Assembly: GCA_019636615.1 (NCBI GenBank)
Contig: JAHBXF010000001.1
Span: 1,426,001 to 1,490,000 of the forward strand
DNA from: Phycisphaeraceae bacterium
GTDB taxonomy: Bacteria; Planctomycetota; Phycisphaerae; Phycisphaerales; UBA1924
DNA length: 64,000 bases
Reading direction: 5' to 3'
The first letter of the stretch is position 1. Each line of letters opens with the position of its first letter. Positions 1 through 9,195 of the stretch are shown here, in pieces. The notes beneath the pieces were generated by a model that was not told the origin of the DNA, did no database searches, and worked only from the letters and a program-made list of their open reading frames with translations. A program made the translations under genes and the position numbers.

Positions 1-1
1 C

Positions 2-1120
2 GAACTCGAACTGCAGGAGATCGAACTCGGCGGCTTCAGCCACTTCATGCAGAAGGAGATCCACGAGCAGCCCAAGGCGCTGCGCAACTGCCTGCGTGGC
101 CGCATCGACACGCGCGAGGGCCGCGTGATCCTCGGCGGGCTCTCAGACCACGCCAAGGAACTCACCAAAATCCGCCGCATCACGCTCACGGCGCAGGGCA
201 CCGCCCTGCACGCCGCGATGATCGGCGAATACCTGATGGAAGACCTCGCCAAGATCCCCGCCGTGGCCGAGTACGCCAGCGAGTTCCGCTACCGCAACCC
301 CATCATCGAAGACGGCACGCTCGTGGTGGCCGTGAGCCAGAGCGGCGAAACCGCCGACACCCTCGCCGCGCTGCACGAGGCCAAAGACCGCGGCGCGATG
401 GCCCTGGGTGTCATCAACGTCGTGGGCTCCTCCATCTCGCGCGAGACCGACGCCGGCGTCTACCTGCGCGTGGGCCCCGAGATCGGCGTCGCCAGCACCA
501 AGGCCTTCACCGGGCAGGTGGCCGTGCTCACGCTCATCACGCTCTTCCTGGCTCGTCGCCGGTTCATGTCGGCCGACCAGTGCGGCGAACTCATGGCCGC
601 GCTCGAATCGGTCCCCGACAAAATCGAGCAGATCCTCGCGCAGAACGACCACATCCGCAAAGTCACCGAGCGCTATGTCGAGCGAGAAAACTGGCTCTTC
701 CTCGGGCGTGGCTACAACTACCCCACCGCCCTCGAAGGCGCCCTCAAACTCAAGGAAATCTCCTACATCCACGCCGAGGGCATGCCCGCCGCCGAAATGA
801 AGCACGGCCCCATCGCCCTCATCAACGAGGGCATGCCCGCCGTCTTCCTCGCCAACCGCGGCCGCCAGTACGAAAAGGTCATGAGCAACATCCAGGAAGT
901 CCGCGCCCGCGGCGGGCATGTCATCGCCGTCGCCACCGAGGGCGACAAAGACATCCAGCGATACGCGCACGATGTCTGCTACGTCCCCGACATCCCCGAG
1001 CCCCTCAGCCCCATGCTCACCGTCGTGCCGCTGCAACTCATGGCCTACCACGCCGCCGTTCTGCGCGGCCACGACGTCGACAAACCCCGCAACCTGGCCA
1101 AGAGCGTCACCGTCGAGTAA
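2..1120 (+). CDS. glmS: Glutamine--fructose-6-phosphate aminotransferase, C-terminal isomerase part (5' truncated by window edge)
   Basis: GlmS makes glucosamine-6-phosphate from fructose-6-phosphate and glutamine, the first step to UDP-GlcNAc for cell envelope sugars; it acts in the cytosol. The open frame enters from the left edge without a start, so the N-terminal glutaminase domain is outside the window. What remains is the linker (GGFSHFMQKEIHEQP) and two SIS sugar-isomerase domains. Diagnostic motifs are SQSGETADTLAAL and VASTKAFTGQ in the first SIS domain, LGRGYNYPTALEGALKLKE and AAEMKHGPIAL in the second, and the C-terminal LAKSVTVE ending that is nearly invariant in the family. An internal ATG at 47 is not the real start because homologous sequence continues upstream of it. 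Confidence 0.96.
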   Translation, partial: ELELQEIELGGFSHFMQKEIHEQPKALRNCLRGRIDTREGRVILGGLSDHAKELTKIRRITLTAQGTALHAAMIGEYLMEDLAKIPAVAEYASEFRYRNPIIEDGTLVVAVSQSGETADTLAALHEAKDRGAMALGVINVVGSSISRETDAGVYLRVGPEIGVASTKAFTGQVAVLTLITLFLARRRFMSADQCGELMAALESVPDKIEQILAQNDHIRKVTERYVERENWLFLGRGYNYPTALEGALKLKEISYIHAEGMPAAEMKHGPIALINEGMPAVFLANRGRQYEKVMSNIQEVRARGGHVIAVATEGDKDIQRYAHDVCYVPDIPEPLSPMLTVVPLQLMAYHAAVLRGHDVDKPRNLAKSVTVE

Positions 1121-1126
1121 CGCTCT

Positions 1127-1153
1127 CGGGCGGCCGTCATCCCTTACCGCCCG
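1127..1153 (+). terminator. Possible terminator after glmS
   Basis: A 7-bp perfect stem (CGGGCGG / CCGCCCG) with a 13-nt loop starts 7 bases after the glmS stop; a short T-rich stretch (TATTTT) follows about 9 bases beyond the stem. The loop is long and the T tract is displaced, so this is only a weak candidate. Confidence 0.3.
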
Positions 1154-1256
1154 CTGGTCGGTATTTTCGTCCCTCACCCCTGGGCGTGCGGTATGATTGC
1201 CTGTACGCCAGCCGCGATCGCCGACACACGTTCACCCACTTCAACGGAAGGACGCC

Positions 1257-1658
1257 ATGAACAGCCGGCAACTCACACCAACGCAGTCCGACGCCGTGGC
1301 AGTCTGCGGTATCGCCACGCTCTTTGTATCCCTGACCGTCGTCGCGCAGTTCGCTCTCTGGATGACCACCACCACCACCACCGCGATCGCCGCCGAACTC
1401 TCGATCGGCGTTGGCTTCTTTGTTTCTCTCGCCGCCTTCCTCGTGGCCAACACCAGTTCTCCGCGCGCACGCGCTGCCATCTGCGTTTCCTTCGCAATCG
1501 CGCTGCCCCTGCTGGCCATCACACGCACACTTGTCGCCTCTCCCGGCGGCTACACGCCGCACGCCGCGGACATCGTGTTGGCGGCGGGCCTCTACGCCTC
1601 CCACCTGTGGCTCTGCCGACGCGCCCTGAAGGCCGCCCCGGCCACGGCTCACGCCTGA
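1257..1658 (+). CDS. Small four-helix membrane protein, unknown function
   Basis: A 133-residue protein that I do not recognise. The start is placed at the ATG at 1257 because GGAAGGA sits just upstream at a normal spacing; the frame is open further upstream but without such a site. Four hydrophobic stretches at about residues 12-34, 44-65, 72-94 and 102-120 predict a polytopic inner-membrane protein with short loops, and a run of six Thr lies between the first two. No cofactor or catalytic motif is visible. A TATGAT box about 65 bp upstream could be a -10 element but no good -35 accompanies it. It stands alone between glmS and the secreted peptidase gene. Confidence 0.65.
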   Translation: MNSRQLTPTQSDAVAVCGIATLFVSLTVVAQFALWMTTTTTTAIAAELSIGVGFFVSLAAFLVANTSSPRARAAICVSFAIALPLLAITRTLVASPGGYTPHAADIVLAAGLYASHLWLCRRALKAAPATAHA

Positions 1659-1739
1659 CCCTCCGCCCCTTTACGCCCGCGGCCAGCGCGGCCACGTCGC
1701 CCGGGCACAATCGCGCGAACGCCGCGATACCCTCCCGGC

Positions 1740-4046
1740 ATGCGCCAGCCGATGCAGCCGGGCCCCGCACCGCAACGAAATCTTCGCACACGGGTGTGTA
1801 CCGCGATCGCCGGCGTGGCGCTCACGTGCGCGATGGCCTGCGCACAGCCGGTGCCGCAGGCCGCGCCCTTCGTTGATGGTGTGGGCTCGATCGCGGCGCC
1901 GGGCGTGCCCGGGCCCATCGTCGTCTTCGGCGAGAGCGCGTTCCCGATCGTCGCCGCGCGAGACGGCGGTGTCGCGGTCGCCGCCGCGGCGTGGGGCGAA
2001 GGCCGGGTGGTGGCCTTCGGTCACACGGGCTATCTCGAAGCCTCAGCGCTGGCGGGCAGCGAGGGCACCGCGCTGCTCATGCGGCGAGCGCTGGCGTGGG
2101 CGGCCCGCAGCGAGCAGGACGACGAGCAGATATCCCTCGTCATCGCCGACCGCGCACGCGAGTTCGTCAGCGCGCTCAACGACGGCCGCTTCGCGGCAGC
2201 GCTAACCCCCTGGCGCGAGGCGCTGGCGCTGCCGCCCGGCGCAAGACCGCGTGTGCTGGTGATAGGCTCTCACGGGCTCACCTCCGAGGAAGACCGCCAG
2301 CGCGTGCAGGCCTTTGTGCAGGCGGGCGGCGGTTTGATCACCAGCGGCCTGGCGTGGGGCTGGCTGCAACTCAACCCGGGCAAAGCGGTCACAGATCACC
2401 CCGGCTCTCTGCTGCTGCGCGAGGCGGGGCTGGCCTTCGCCGACGGCACGCTGAGCAAAGATTCCAGCGGCTTTGACGTGATAGGTCCGCCCGACATGAG
2501 CGCCCACGCCCGGCGCGCCATCGATATCCTCGCCGCCGATGCCGGCGCAAACAAGCAGCAGATCGAACGCAGCGCCGAAACGGTGCGTCACGCCTTGCGC
2601 GCCCTGCCCGCGGCCGGCTCATCGCTGCACGCACGCCTCGACGCGCTGCTTCACGCGCGCGGCGAAGAGTTCAACACCCTCTACCGCGACATGCACCAGC
2701 GCCCGCTGCGCGCCGGCGAGCACCCGCTGGCCATCCTCGCCATCGAGCGCTTCGTGGCCGAAGAGTTCGATGCCCCCGTCGATCAGGTGCGGGCGCACCC
2801 CGCCGCCGAGGGCTTCCCGGGCCCGGTGCCCGCCGAGGCACCCCGCGGCGAGGTCGAAGTGGTGATCGACCTCACCCTGCCCGGGTGGCGTTGCACCGGC
2901 CTCTACGCCCCCGCGGGCGAAGTGATCGATGTTCACTTTGTCGATGGGCCCGCCCCCGCGGCCGTGGCCGTGCAGATCGGCGCGCATCTTGACCCCGCCA
3001 GCAGGCCCCCGCTGCGGCGCGTGCCGCGCATGGTGAGAAGGTTCGACGTGGGCGGCCTGCAGGACGCGCGCGTGGCCAGCCCGGTCGGCGGACTGATCTA
3101 CCTCGATCTACCCAAGGGGCTCACCGAGCCGCACGCGCGGGTGCGTGTGCGCGGCGCGGTGCGTGCGCCGCACTTTGTGCTGGGCCGCACCACCGACGAG
3201 GCGTGGCGCGAGACGCTGAGCCACGCCGCGGCGCCGTGGGGCGAGATCGAATCATGCGAGATCGCCCTCACCGTGCCCACCACGCTGCTGCGCAGCATCG
3301 AATCACCCACGGCCCTCATGGAGAAGTGGGACGAGATCGTGCGCTCTCAGGCCGAACTCGAGCCGCGCCGCCTCAACGGCCTGGGCGACCGGCAGGCCCG
3401 CTACGTGCCCGATATCAGCGTGAGTTGGGGCTATATGTACGCGCCGGCGGATCGACCGCTGACCATCCCGGTCTCCGCGGCCAGAACGCTTGTTGATCTT
3501 CAAACCCTCTCGACCAACGCCGACGGCGACTGCTGGGGCCTCTTCCACGAACTGGGCCACTGGCACCAGAACAGCATGTGGACCTTCGCCGGCACCGGCG
3601 AAGTCACGGTCAACATCTTCACGCTCTACACCATCGACAAGGTCTGCGGCATCCCCAGCACGCGGGCGCGGGGCGAGACCTTCACGCCCGAATCGATGCT
3701 GCGCACCATGCGCCGGCACGGCGCGATGGGCGCGCCGTTCTCAAAGTGGCAGGAAGACCCCTTCCTCGCGCTCACCATGTATGTGCAGGTGCAGCAGGCC
3801 TTCGGCTGGGATGTCTACCGCGAGGTCTTCGCCGCGTACCGCGCCCTGCCCGAGAGTGAACGCCCCCGAAGCGAAGAACAGAAACGCGACCAGTGGATGA
3901 CCCGCCTGAGCGAAGCCTGCGGGCGCAACCTCGCGCCCTTCTTCGCGGCGTGGGGTGTGCCCGTCAGCGGCCAGGCCGCGCAGCGGACCGCGCACCTGCC
4001 CGAATGGATGCCCGAAGGCTGGGCCGCGGAGGCCGGCGGCCAGTAG
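1740..4046 (+). CDS. Secreted M60-family (TCAF/enhancin-like) zinc metallopeptidase
   Basis: 768 residues. The N-terminus has a basic region followed by a hydrophobic core ending near ACAQP, a signal peptide, so the protein is exported. The zinc site is HELGH at about residues 603-607 followed by E621 in GEVTVNIFTLY; this spacing and the EVT.NI context are the peptidase M60 signature, a family of secreted or viral enzymes that cleave glycosylated proteins such as mucins. The N-terminal half contains a segment with GRVVAFGHTGYL, which resembles the glutamine-amidotransferase-like module found before M60 in TCAF-type proteins. Substrate is unknown; degradation of glycoproteins for nutrition is an inference from the family. 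It is transcribed alone and converges on the HIT gene. Confidence 0.85.
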   Translation: MRQPMQPGPAPQRNLRTRVCTAIAGVALTCAMACAQPVPQAAPFVDGVGSIAAPGVPGPIVVFGESAFPIVAARDGGVAVAAAAWGEGRVVAFGHTGYLEASALAGSEGTALLMRRALAWAARSEQDDEQISLVIADRAREFVSALNDGRFAAALTPWREALALPPGARPRVLVIGSHGLTSEEDRQRVQAFVQAGGGLITSGLAWGWLQLNPGKAVTDHPGSLLLREAGLAFADGTLSKDSSGFDVIGPPDMSAHARRAIDILAADAGANKQQIERSAETVRHALRALPAAGSSLHARLDALLHARGEEFNTLYRDMHQRPLRAGEHPLAILAIERFVAEEFDAPVDQVRAHPAAEGFPGPVPAEAPRGEVEVVIDLTLPGWRCTGLYAPAGEVIDVHFVDGPAPAAVAVQIGAHLDPASRPPLRRVPRMVRRFDVGGLQDARVASPVGGLIYLDLPKGLTEPHARVRVRGAVRAPHFVLGRTTDEAWRETLSHAAAPWGEIESCEIALTVPTTLLRSIESPTALMEKWDEIVRSQAELEPRRLNGLGDRQARYVPDISVSWGYMYAPADRPLTIPVSAARTLVDLQTLSTNADGDCWGLFHELGHWHQNSMWTFAGTGEVTVNIFTLYTIDKVCGIPSTRARGETFTPESMLRTMRRHGAMGAPFSKWQEDPFLALTMYVQVQQAFGWDVYREVFAAYRALPESERPRSEEQKRDQWMTRLSEACGRNLAPFFAAWGVPVSGQAAQRTAHLPEWMPEGWAAEAGGQ

Positions 4047-4053
4047 CAGCGCA

Positions 4054-4635
4054 TTACGCCTCAAGCAGCGGCCGCCAGCGCTCGCGCAGGTGCTCCCACG
4101 CCGCGCGATACCGCGCGGCCATGGCATCGAGCGCGTTGGGTATCACCCGAACCTGGCCCACCACGCTCATGAAGTTCACATCGCCGCCCCAGCGCGGCAC
4201 AAGGTGCGCGTGCAGGTGCTGCGGCACGCCCGCGCCCGCCGCGCGCCCCTGGTTGATGCCGATGTTGATCCCCTGCGGCGAGAGCGCGTGCTCGATGATG
4301 TCCGTCGCGGCGTCGACCAGCGTCCACAGCGCGCGCCGCTGCTCGGGCGAATAGTCGAGCAGCCGCGGCGCGGGCTCGCCAAGGGCGCACAGCAGATGCC
4401 CGCCCGAATACGGAAAGGCGTTGAGCAGAATCATGCCCCGGTGCGTGCGCACGATGACGTGGTTGGCCTCGTCGAGTTGAGGCGTGCGCCAGTCGTCGAG
4501 CAGAAACGAGCCTGAAGACACCGTGGGCACGCCGGCCTCACGCTCGCGCTTGCCCAGTGATTCGAGATATTCCTGCCGCCAGGGCGCATCGAGCGTGAGG
4601 GGCGCAGGGTTGGTGGGGGGAGTGGGTGCAGACAC
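4054..4635 (-). CDS. HIT-family nucleotide hydrolase/phosphorylase
   Basis: The histidine-triad motif HLHAHLVPRW is present together with the upstream core pattern (ILLNAFPYSGGHLLCA, INIGINQGRAAGAG) typical of HIT proteins of the Ap4A-phosphorylase-like branch, which act on dinucleoside polyphosphates or nucleoside-phosphate adducts. The N-terminal LDAPWRQEYLESL also fits that branch. The start is taken as GTG at 4635, 8 bases after the stop of the upstream kinase gene: the frame extends further into the kinase gene, but homology-like sequence begins only after this codon. That spacing makes a two-gene operon with the Ser/Thr kinase likely. 193 residues; exact substrate cannot be told from sequence. 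Confidence 0.85.
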   Translation of the reverse strand: MSAPTPPTNPAPLTLDAPWRQEYLESLGKREREAGVPTVSSGSFLLDDWRTPQLDEANHVIVRTHRGMILLNAFPYSGGHLLCALGEPAPRLLDYSPEQRRALWTLVDAATDIIEHALSPQGINIGINQGRAAGAGVPQHLHAHLVPRWGGDVNFMSVVGQVRVIPNALDAMAARYRAAWEHLRERWRPLLEA

Positions 4636-4643
4636 GGTGCGTC

Positions 4644-6029
4644 TCAGCGGTTCGAAATCAACATCATGATCACAATCACAAGCAGGATCAGCCCGAAGAC
4701 CCCCGCGCCGATCCACCCCAGCAGCGACGGCCGCAGCCACGACTCGAAGTCGCGGGCCTCGTCATCGGGCGGCACTTCGATCACGGGTTTGGCGCCCTGC
4801 GCGTCAAGCCCATGCCCCGCCCGCTCTGGGCGTGCCCCCGTGCCGGGCGCTGTCTGTGGTGCTGCGCCCGGCGGCGTTTCGGCTGGTGCGGGCATTGCAC
4901 CGGGCGCGCTCGCCACAGGCGCAGCAGAGAGCGCCGCAGCGCTGATGGGCGGGGTCAACGGCTCGTGCAGCACGCCCACGGCCGGCGTCTCGGCGCGCTT
5001 GCGCGCGGCGATCGTGGAAACATGGTCGTAGAGCGAGCGTGCGGGCGTGATATCTCCCTCGCGCGCGGTATTCTCCCCCGTGCGGCAGCGCAGGGCCGCG
5101 CCGCGAACATCGGTGTACGCCCGGTCGAGGTCGGTGCGTGAGAAGGGCAGGCGCTCGATGGCTTCGAGCAGGTGGCGCGCGCTCTTGAGGCGAAACTTCG
5201 AGTCTCGGCGTGTTGACCGCAGGACGAGGTCGATGACCGGCTCGCCCACGCCCCGAGTGCGCAGCGTCTCCGCGGGGAGGTCCTGTTCGCGGTGCGCAGC
5301 CCTGATCGTCTCCAGATCCCCCGTGAACGGGTGCGCACCCGTGAGGAGTTCGTAGAAGATGACGCCCAGGGCGTAGACATCGGTGCGCATCGAGGCCACG
5401 CCGTCGAAGGCCTCGGGGGCCATGTACTGCGGCGTGCCCGCCAGGCCGCAATCCGGGCGCGCGGCCGAGGGATCCATCCCCGCCACGGCGATGCCGAAGT
5501 CTGTCACATGCAGCGATGTCTCGGCGTCCACCATCACGTTCGCGGGCTTCAGGTCGCGGTGCACGATCCCCTCGTCGTGCAGCACAGCGCACGTTTCGCA
5601 CAGCCGCCGCATGATCTCCACCGCCGCGGCCTGACCGAAGGCCCCCGCCACGTGCAGCACCCGCGCGAGCGTCGGCCCGTCGATGTATTCCATGACGATG
5701 TACGGCGCGCCTTCGACCACGTCGGCGTGCAGCACGGCCGTCATGCCCGGCGCACGCAGTCTGGCCGCGGCGCGGGAGCCTTCAAGAAAAACCGCGAACT
5801 GCGGGTCGTCTTCGCGCACCTCAGCGCCGAGGAGAAACTTCACGGCCACGTCGCGCCCCAGCATGTCGTGGTGGCCCAGCCACACCACGCCCATGCCGCC
5901 CCGTCCGATCTCTCGCACGAGCCGGACGCCCGCGAGCGTTCTCGGAATGACAAACTCGCGCGCGGGCACGGCGATACCCCGCACCGAGTCGTGCCGCATG
6001 GCGATGGTTTCTTCTTCGTGCGGGGTCAT
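4644..6029 (-). CDS. Hanks-type Ser/Thr protein kinase with C-terminal membrane anchor
   Basis: A 461-residue eukaryotic-like kinase. Visible motifs in order: Gly-rich loop GRGGMGVVW (about 43-51), catalytic Lys in VAVKFL (K64), HRDLKPAN (catalytic D159), DFG (D177-G179) and APE (204-206). The kinase domain ends near residue 295; a low-complexity Ala/Pro linker follows, then one hydrophobic helix at about 437-458 ending in SNR, so the kinase domain faces the cytosol and the protein is anchored by its C-terminus. No extracellular sensor domain exists beyond the helix. The start at 6029 lies inside a 13-bp tandem repeat; an alternative ATG is at 5999 (MRHDSVRG). It heads a pair with the HIT gene. 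Ser/Thr kinases of this type are abundant in planctomycetes; the target is unknown. Confidence 0.92.
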   Translation of the reverse strand: MTPHEEETIAMRHDSVRGIAVPAREFVIPRTLAGVRLVREIGRGGMGVVWLGHHDMLGRDVAVKFLLGAEVREDDPQFAVFLEGSRAAARLRAPGMTAVLHADVVEGAPYIVMEYIDGPTLARVLHVAGAFGQAAAVEIMRRLCETCAVLHDEGIVHRDLKPANVMVDAETSLHVTDFGIAVAGMDPSAARPDCGLAGTPQYMAPEAFDGVASMRTDVYALGVIFYELLTGAHPFTGDLETIRAAHREQDLPAETLRTRGVGEPVIDLVLRSTRRDSKFRLKSARHLLEAIERLPFSRTDLDRAYTDVRGAALRCRTGENTAREGDITPARSLYDHVSTIAARKRAETPAVGVLHEPLTPPISAAALSAAPVASAPGAMPAPAETPPGAAPQTAPGTGARPERAGHGLDAQGAKPVIEVPPDDEARDFESWLRPSLLGWIGAGVFGLILLVIVIMMLISNR

Positions 6030-6070
6030 TGTGCGGGATCATTGTGCGGGATCATTGTGCGGGGCGTTCG
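6019..6070. repeat. 13-bp tandem repeat at the kinase start codon
   Basis: Four adjacent 13-bp units (TGCGGGRTCATTG; the middle two identical, the outer two variant) span the kinase start. Each of the first three carries a CAT that reads ATG on the minus strand; because the unit length is not a multiple of three, these ATGs lie in different frames, and only the one at 6027-6029 is in the kinase frame. Confidence 0.85.
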
Positions 6071-6133
6071 TGTGAAGGCGTTGTGTTGATCGTGCGTGCG
6101 CAGTGTATGCGAAGGGTTCTGACGCGGTCCCTG

Positions 6134-7150
6134 CTACCGCTCGTCGTCGGCGGGCCGCTCGCCGGGTTGATGCGCCTCGGGTGTTGGAGGTGATAGGGAT
6201 GGTTTGGGTGGTGGGGGCGGTGGGGGCGGTGGGGGTGATGGGGGTGGCGTGGGTGAGAGCGCGTTGATGTTGCGCATGAGTTGCTCGCGCTGCTGCTGGT
6301 TCATCCATGGCACAATCGAGAAGAAAAGCCGTGCGTTCTCTTCGTTGGTGGCGTTGCCCCTGGTTTTCTCCATGTGCGCCGACACAAGGCCGCGCATGTA
6401 TTCTGATTGATCCGCGTCGAGCGTGATGTCTTTGAAGAGAATGAGAAAGATGAGATCGCCGGACATCAGCAGACGCTGGAAGGCTCGCTCGCCCTCGCGC
6501 CCCAGACTTTCCAGGCGTGCGCTCAGCATGATCTCATACCGGCCGGGCCGTGTGCCGTCGGGCTTTGGGTGGCGGCGGCGGTCGCGCCCGTACGCGCGCC
6601 AATAGTCCGCGAGAATCTCGCGGAAGCGTGCCCGCGACGCCTCGGGCAGAACCGCGGCCACCTGGTCTTCGAGTTGCCCCGCCCCGAGCACCGGGCGCAG
6701 CACGCGCGCCAGTTCGACCAGCAGCGGGATGGTCTGCCGCGGGTCGCCGCTCTGGCCCGCCGTGCCCAGCAGCAGCAGCAGTGTGTAGTTCTGCTCGATC
6801 ACGCGATCGATGCCCGCCGCACGCCGCGCGAAGACGGCATCCACCGCGGCACGCTCCTGCGGCGAGAGATCGAGGAGGCGCGCGGCCGCTTCCTCGGGGG
6901 TTGGTTCGGCGGGTTGCACCTCGCCGTTGAATGAATGGGTCACGATGCTCGCCCGAGTCGGAGCGGCGTTGTTCACACGCGGGCCGGCCAGCGGCGGAGC
7001 CCCCAGCGCGTGAGGGCCGACCGTCAGCAGGCCGCAGGCGAGGGTGAGCATCGCAGCGCAGCGATGGGCCGCGCCGCATCGGGGTAGGCACCTGATGATC
7101 GCGCGGCTTTGGTGCTGGCACGCGGGCGTGCGGTGTGCTGCGGGTGGCAT
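6134..7150 (-). CDS. Secreted or anchored protein with poly-proline tail, unknown function
   Basis: 338 residues, family not recognised. The N-terminus has several Arg/His followed by a hydrophobic core (MLTLACGLLTVGPHALGA), consistent with an export signal; starting at the internal ATG at 7051 would leave a signal without positive charge, so the longer start is preferred, though no Shine-Dalgarno sequence is seen for either. The middle (about 60-285) is helical and includes a hydrophobic segment LIFLILFKDITLDA. The C-terminus from about residue 293 is almost pure Pro/Ser (a run of ten Pro) followed by a charged end. The poly-Pro tail corresponds to a GGT/GGG-rich stretch of DNA around 6190-6250. 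It is divergent from the GT41-like gene. Confidence 0.6.
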   Translation of the reverse strand: MPPAAHRTPACQHQSRAIIRCLPRCGAAHRCAAMLTLACGLLTVGPHALGAPPLAGPRVNNAAPTRASIVTHSFNGEVQPAEPTPEEAAARLLDLSPQERAAVDAVFARRAAGIDRVIEQNYTLLLLLGTAGQSGDPRQTIPLLVELARVLRPVLGAGQLEDQVAAVLPEASRARFREILADYWRAYGRDRRRHPKPDGTRPGRYEIMLSARLESLGREGERAFQRLLMSGDLIFLILFKDITLDADQSEYMRGLVSAHMEKTRGNATNEENARLFFSIVPWMNQQQREQLMRNINALSPTPPPSPPPPPPPPPPKPSLSPPTPEAHQPGERPADDER

Positions 7151-7266
7151 GGGTGTTGCCTGTGGGGGTGGTGGGGCCCGGCGGGTTGATGACGGTACGC
7201 GCGCTGCTTTGTTCGCCTTCGGGCGGGGTGCGTTTCATGGCCGGCCCGGGGTGAACTGGCCGTACG

Positions 7267-9027
7267 ATGGGCGGCGTGTCGAGCGGACAGATCAACCAAC
7301 AGGCGTGGGACCTTCTCCGGCGTGGCGAAGAGGGGCAGGCACGCACGCTGCTGCTGAACCATCTGAAGCGTCAGCCGCGCGACGCCGAGGCGAACAAAAC
7401 ACTGGCGATGATCCACGGCGCGCACGACGAGCACGAGCGTGCGGTGTTTTATCTTCAGCGGGCGCTGGCCGCCGCGCCCCACGACGGCCAGGCGCGGTTC
7501 ATGCTGGGCAACGTGCTGATGTCGATGCGCAAGCACCGCGAATCGGCGGCGGCCTATCGCGAGTGTCTGAAGATCGCGCCGGGCGATATTGCCTCGTGCG
7601 ACGGGCTGGGCAAGTGCCTTATCAGCCTGGGCGAGCACGCCGAAGCGGTGAAGGTTTTCAGACGGGCCATCGAGGCGCACCCCGACAACCCGGACGCCTA
7701 CGGCAACATGGGCGTGGCCCTTTCGATGATCGGCAAGTTGGACGACGCCCTCGCCGTAGCGCGTGAGGGTTTGGCGCGCCTGCCGGGCAACGCCGCGCTG
7801 CTCGAGTTCCTGGCGTTCAACATGAACTATGCGGAAGGGGTTGACCCCATCGAGCACCGGCGTGTGCACGACGCGCTGGGCGACGCCTTCGCGCGGGAGC
7901 GCCCCGCGGCCGGGCCGCGCTTCGACGGCTCGCGCGACCCCGACAAACGGCTTCGCGTGGGCTTTCTGTCGGGTGACTATTCCCTGCACGCGTGCGCGCT
8001 CTTCCTCAAGGCGCCGCTGCTCAACTTTGATCGCGCACGCGTCGAGCCCGTGTGCATCTCGACGAGCGACAAAAACGACGGCGGCGATGCCCCGTTTCGC
8101 GCGGCGTGCGAGTGGCACAGCCTGCCCACCAGCGACCCGGCCGGGGTGGCGGCGCACCTCGCGGGCCTGGGGCTTGATATTCTGGTTGATTGCTCGGGGC
8201 TGTCGGAGGGGCACCGGCTGCGGGCGCTCACCCCGCGCGTGGCGCCGGTGCAGGCGACGTGGCTGGGCTACCCCAACACCACGGGGCTGCCCACGATGGA
8301 TTATCGCATCGTGGATGCGCACACCGACCCGGCGGGCAGCGAGCCGCACTGCCGCGAACGGCTGGCGCGCGTGGAAGGGTGCTTCCTGTGCTTCACGCCA
8401 GACGCCGGCGCGCCCGAGCCGGCCCCCACGCGCGCGATGCAAGATCCGCACGCCCCGGTGGTCTTCGGCAGTTTCAACCGTCTTTCGAAGGTGACCGCGG
8501 GCACACTCGACGCGTGGTGCGGCGTGCTGCGCGCCGTCGAGGGCAGCACCATGCTGCTGAAACTGCAGATTCTTTCCCCCACGCTGCAGAAGGAACTGCG
8601 CGACGAGTTTGCCCGGCGCGGCGTAGACCCCGCCCGCCTTGTCGCCGTGGAGTTTGTCAAAACCCACAGCGAGCACCTGGGCACCTACGCGAAGATGGAT
8701 ATCGCCCTCGACGCGTTCCCGTATCACGGCACCACCACCACCTGCGAGGCCGCGTGGATGGGTGTGCCGGTGGTGACGCTGGAAGGAAACACTCACCGCT
8801 CGCGCGTGGGGGTGAGCCTGCTGCACGCGCTGGGCCTGCCCGAACTGATCGCCCGCGGCAGGGATGAGTACATCTCGATCGCGGCGGGGCTGGCGAGCGA
8901 CCGCGTTCGCCTGGCCGCGCTCAAAGCGGGCCTGCGCGAGAGAATGCGGGCCTCGCCGCTGTGCGATGCGCAGGGGTATGCCGCGCGGTTTGAGCGTGTG
9001 CTGCGCGACATGTGGCGGGGCGGGTGA
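7267..9027 (+). CDS. TPR protein with SPINDLY/O-GlcNAc-transferase-like (GT41) catalytic domain
   Basis: 586 residues. The N-terminal third holds about five TPR units (for example HDEHERAVFYLQRALAAAPHD and GEHAEAVKVFRRAIEAHPDN). From about residue 225 the catalytic domain follows: RVGFLSGDY, VQATWLGYPNTTGLPTMDYR, VVFGSFNRLSKV and DIALDAFPYHGTTTTCEAAW with VPVVTL...SRVGVSLL, all hallmark motifs of GT41 glycosyltransferases. Eukaryotic members add O-GlcNAc or O-fucose to Ser/Thr of proteins; bacterial members are often associated with adhesin or flagellin glycosylation, but no such substrate gene is adjacent. Start is the ATG at 7267; a GTG three codons later is possible. Likely cytosolic. Confidence 0.88.
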   Translation: MGGVSSGQINQQAWDLLRRGEEGQARTLLLNHLKRQPRDAEANKTLAMIHGAHDEHERAVFYLQRALAAAPHDGQARFMLGNVLMSMRKHRESAAAYRECLKIAPGDIASCDGLGKCLISLGEHAEAVKVFRRAIEAHPDNPDAYGNMGVALSMIGKLDDALAVAREGLARLPGNAALLEFLAFNMNYAEGVDPIEHRRVHDALGDAFARERPAAGPRFDGSRDPDKRLRVGFLSGDYSLHACALFLKAPLLNFDRARVEPVCISTSDKNDGGDAPFRAACEWHSLPTSDPAGVAAHLAGLGLDILVDCSGLSEGHRLRALTPRVAPVQATWLGYPNTTGLPTMDYRIVDAHTDPAGSEPHCRERLARVEGCFLCFTPDAGAPEPAPTRAMQDPHAPVVFGSFNRLSKVTAGTLDAWCGVLRAVEGSTMLLKLQILSPTLQKELRDEFARRGVDPARLVAVEFVKTHSEHLGTYAKMDIALDAFPYHGTTTTCEAAWMGVPVVTLEGNTHRSRVGVSLLHALGLPELIARGRDEYISIAAGLASDRVRLAALKAGLRERMRASPLCDAQGYAARFERVLRDMWRGG

Positions 9028-9195
9028 GCGGACAAGGGTTGTTGTGTGGTTCGTGGGGATGTGGGCGGGTGGGTGAAAGCGCGGCATCCGGCCGAGTGCC
9101 GGTATTGGTGAGTCGTGGTGAGGCGGGCGCGAAGTCGTGGTTGAGAGCGGGCGCGCGGCATGGTGAGGCCATGTCGCGCCACCCGAGACAGTCGC

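Noticed and set aside
143..1177. Long minus-strand open frame over glmS (344 codons) and similar long antisense frames at 26340-28172, 30359-32713 and 33897-36200
   Set aside because: High GC at third positions keeps antisense frames open. The translations are rich in Arg/His/Ala/Gly without family motifs, while the opposite strand encodes well-conserved enzymes.
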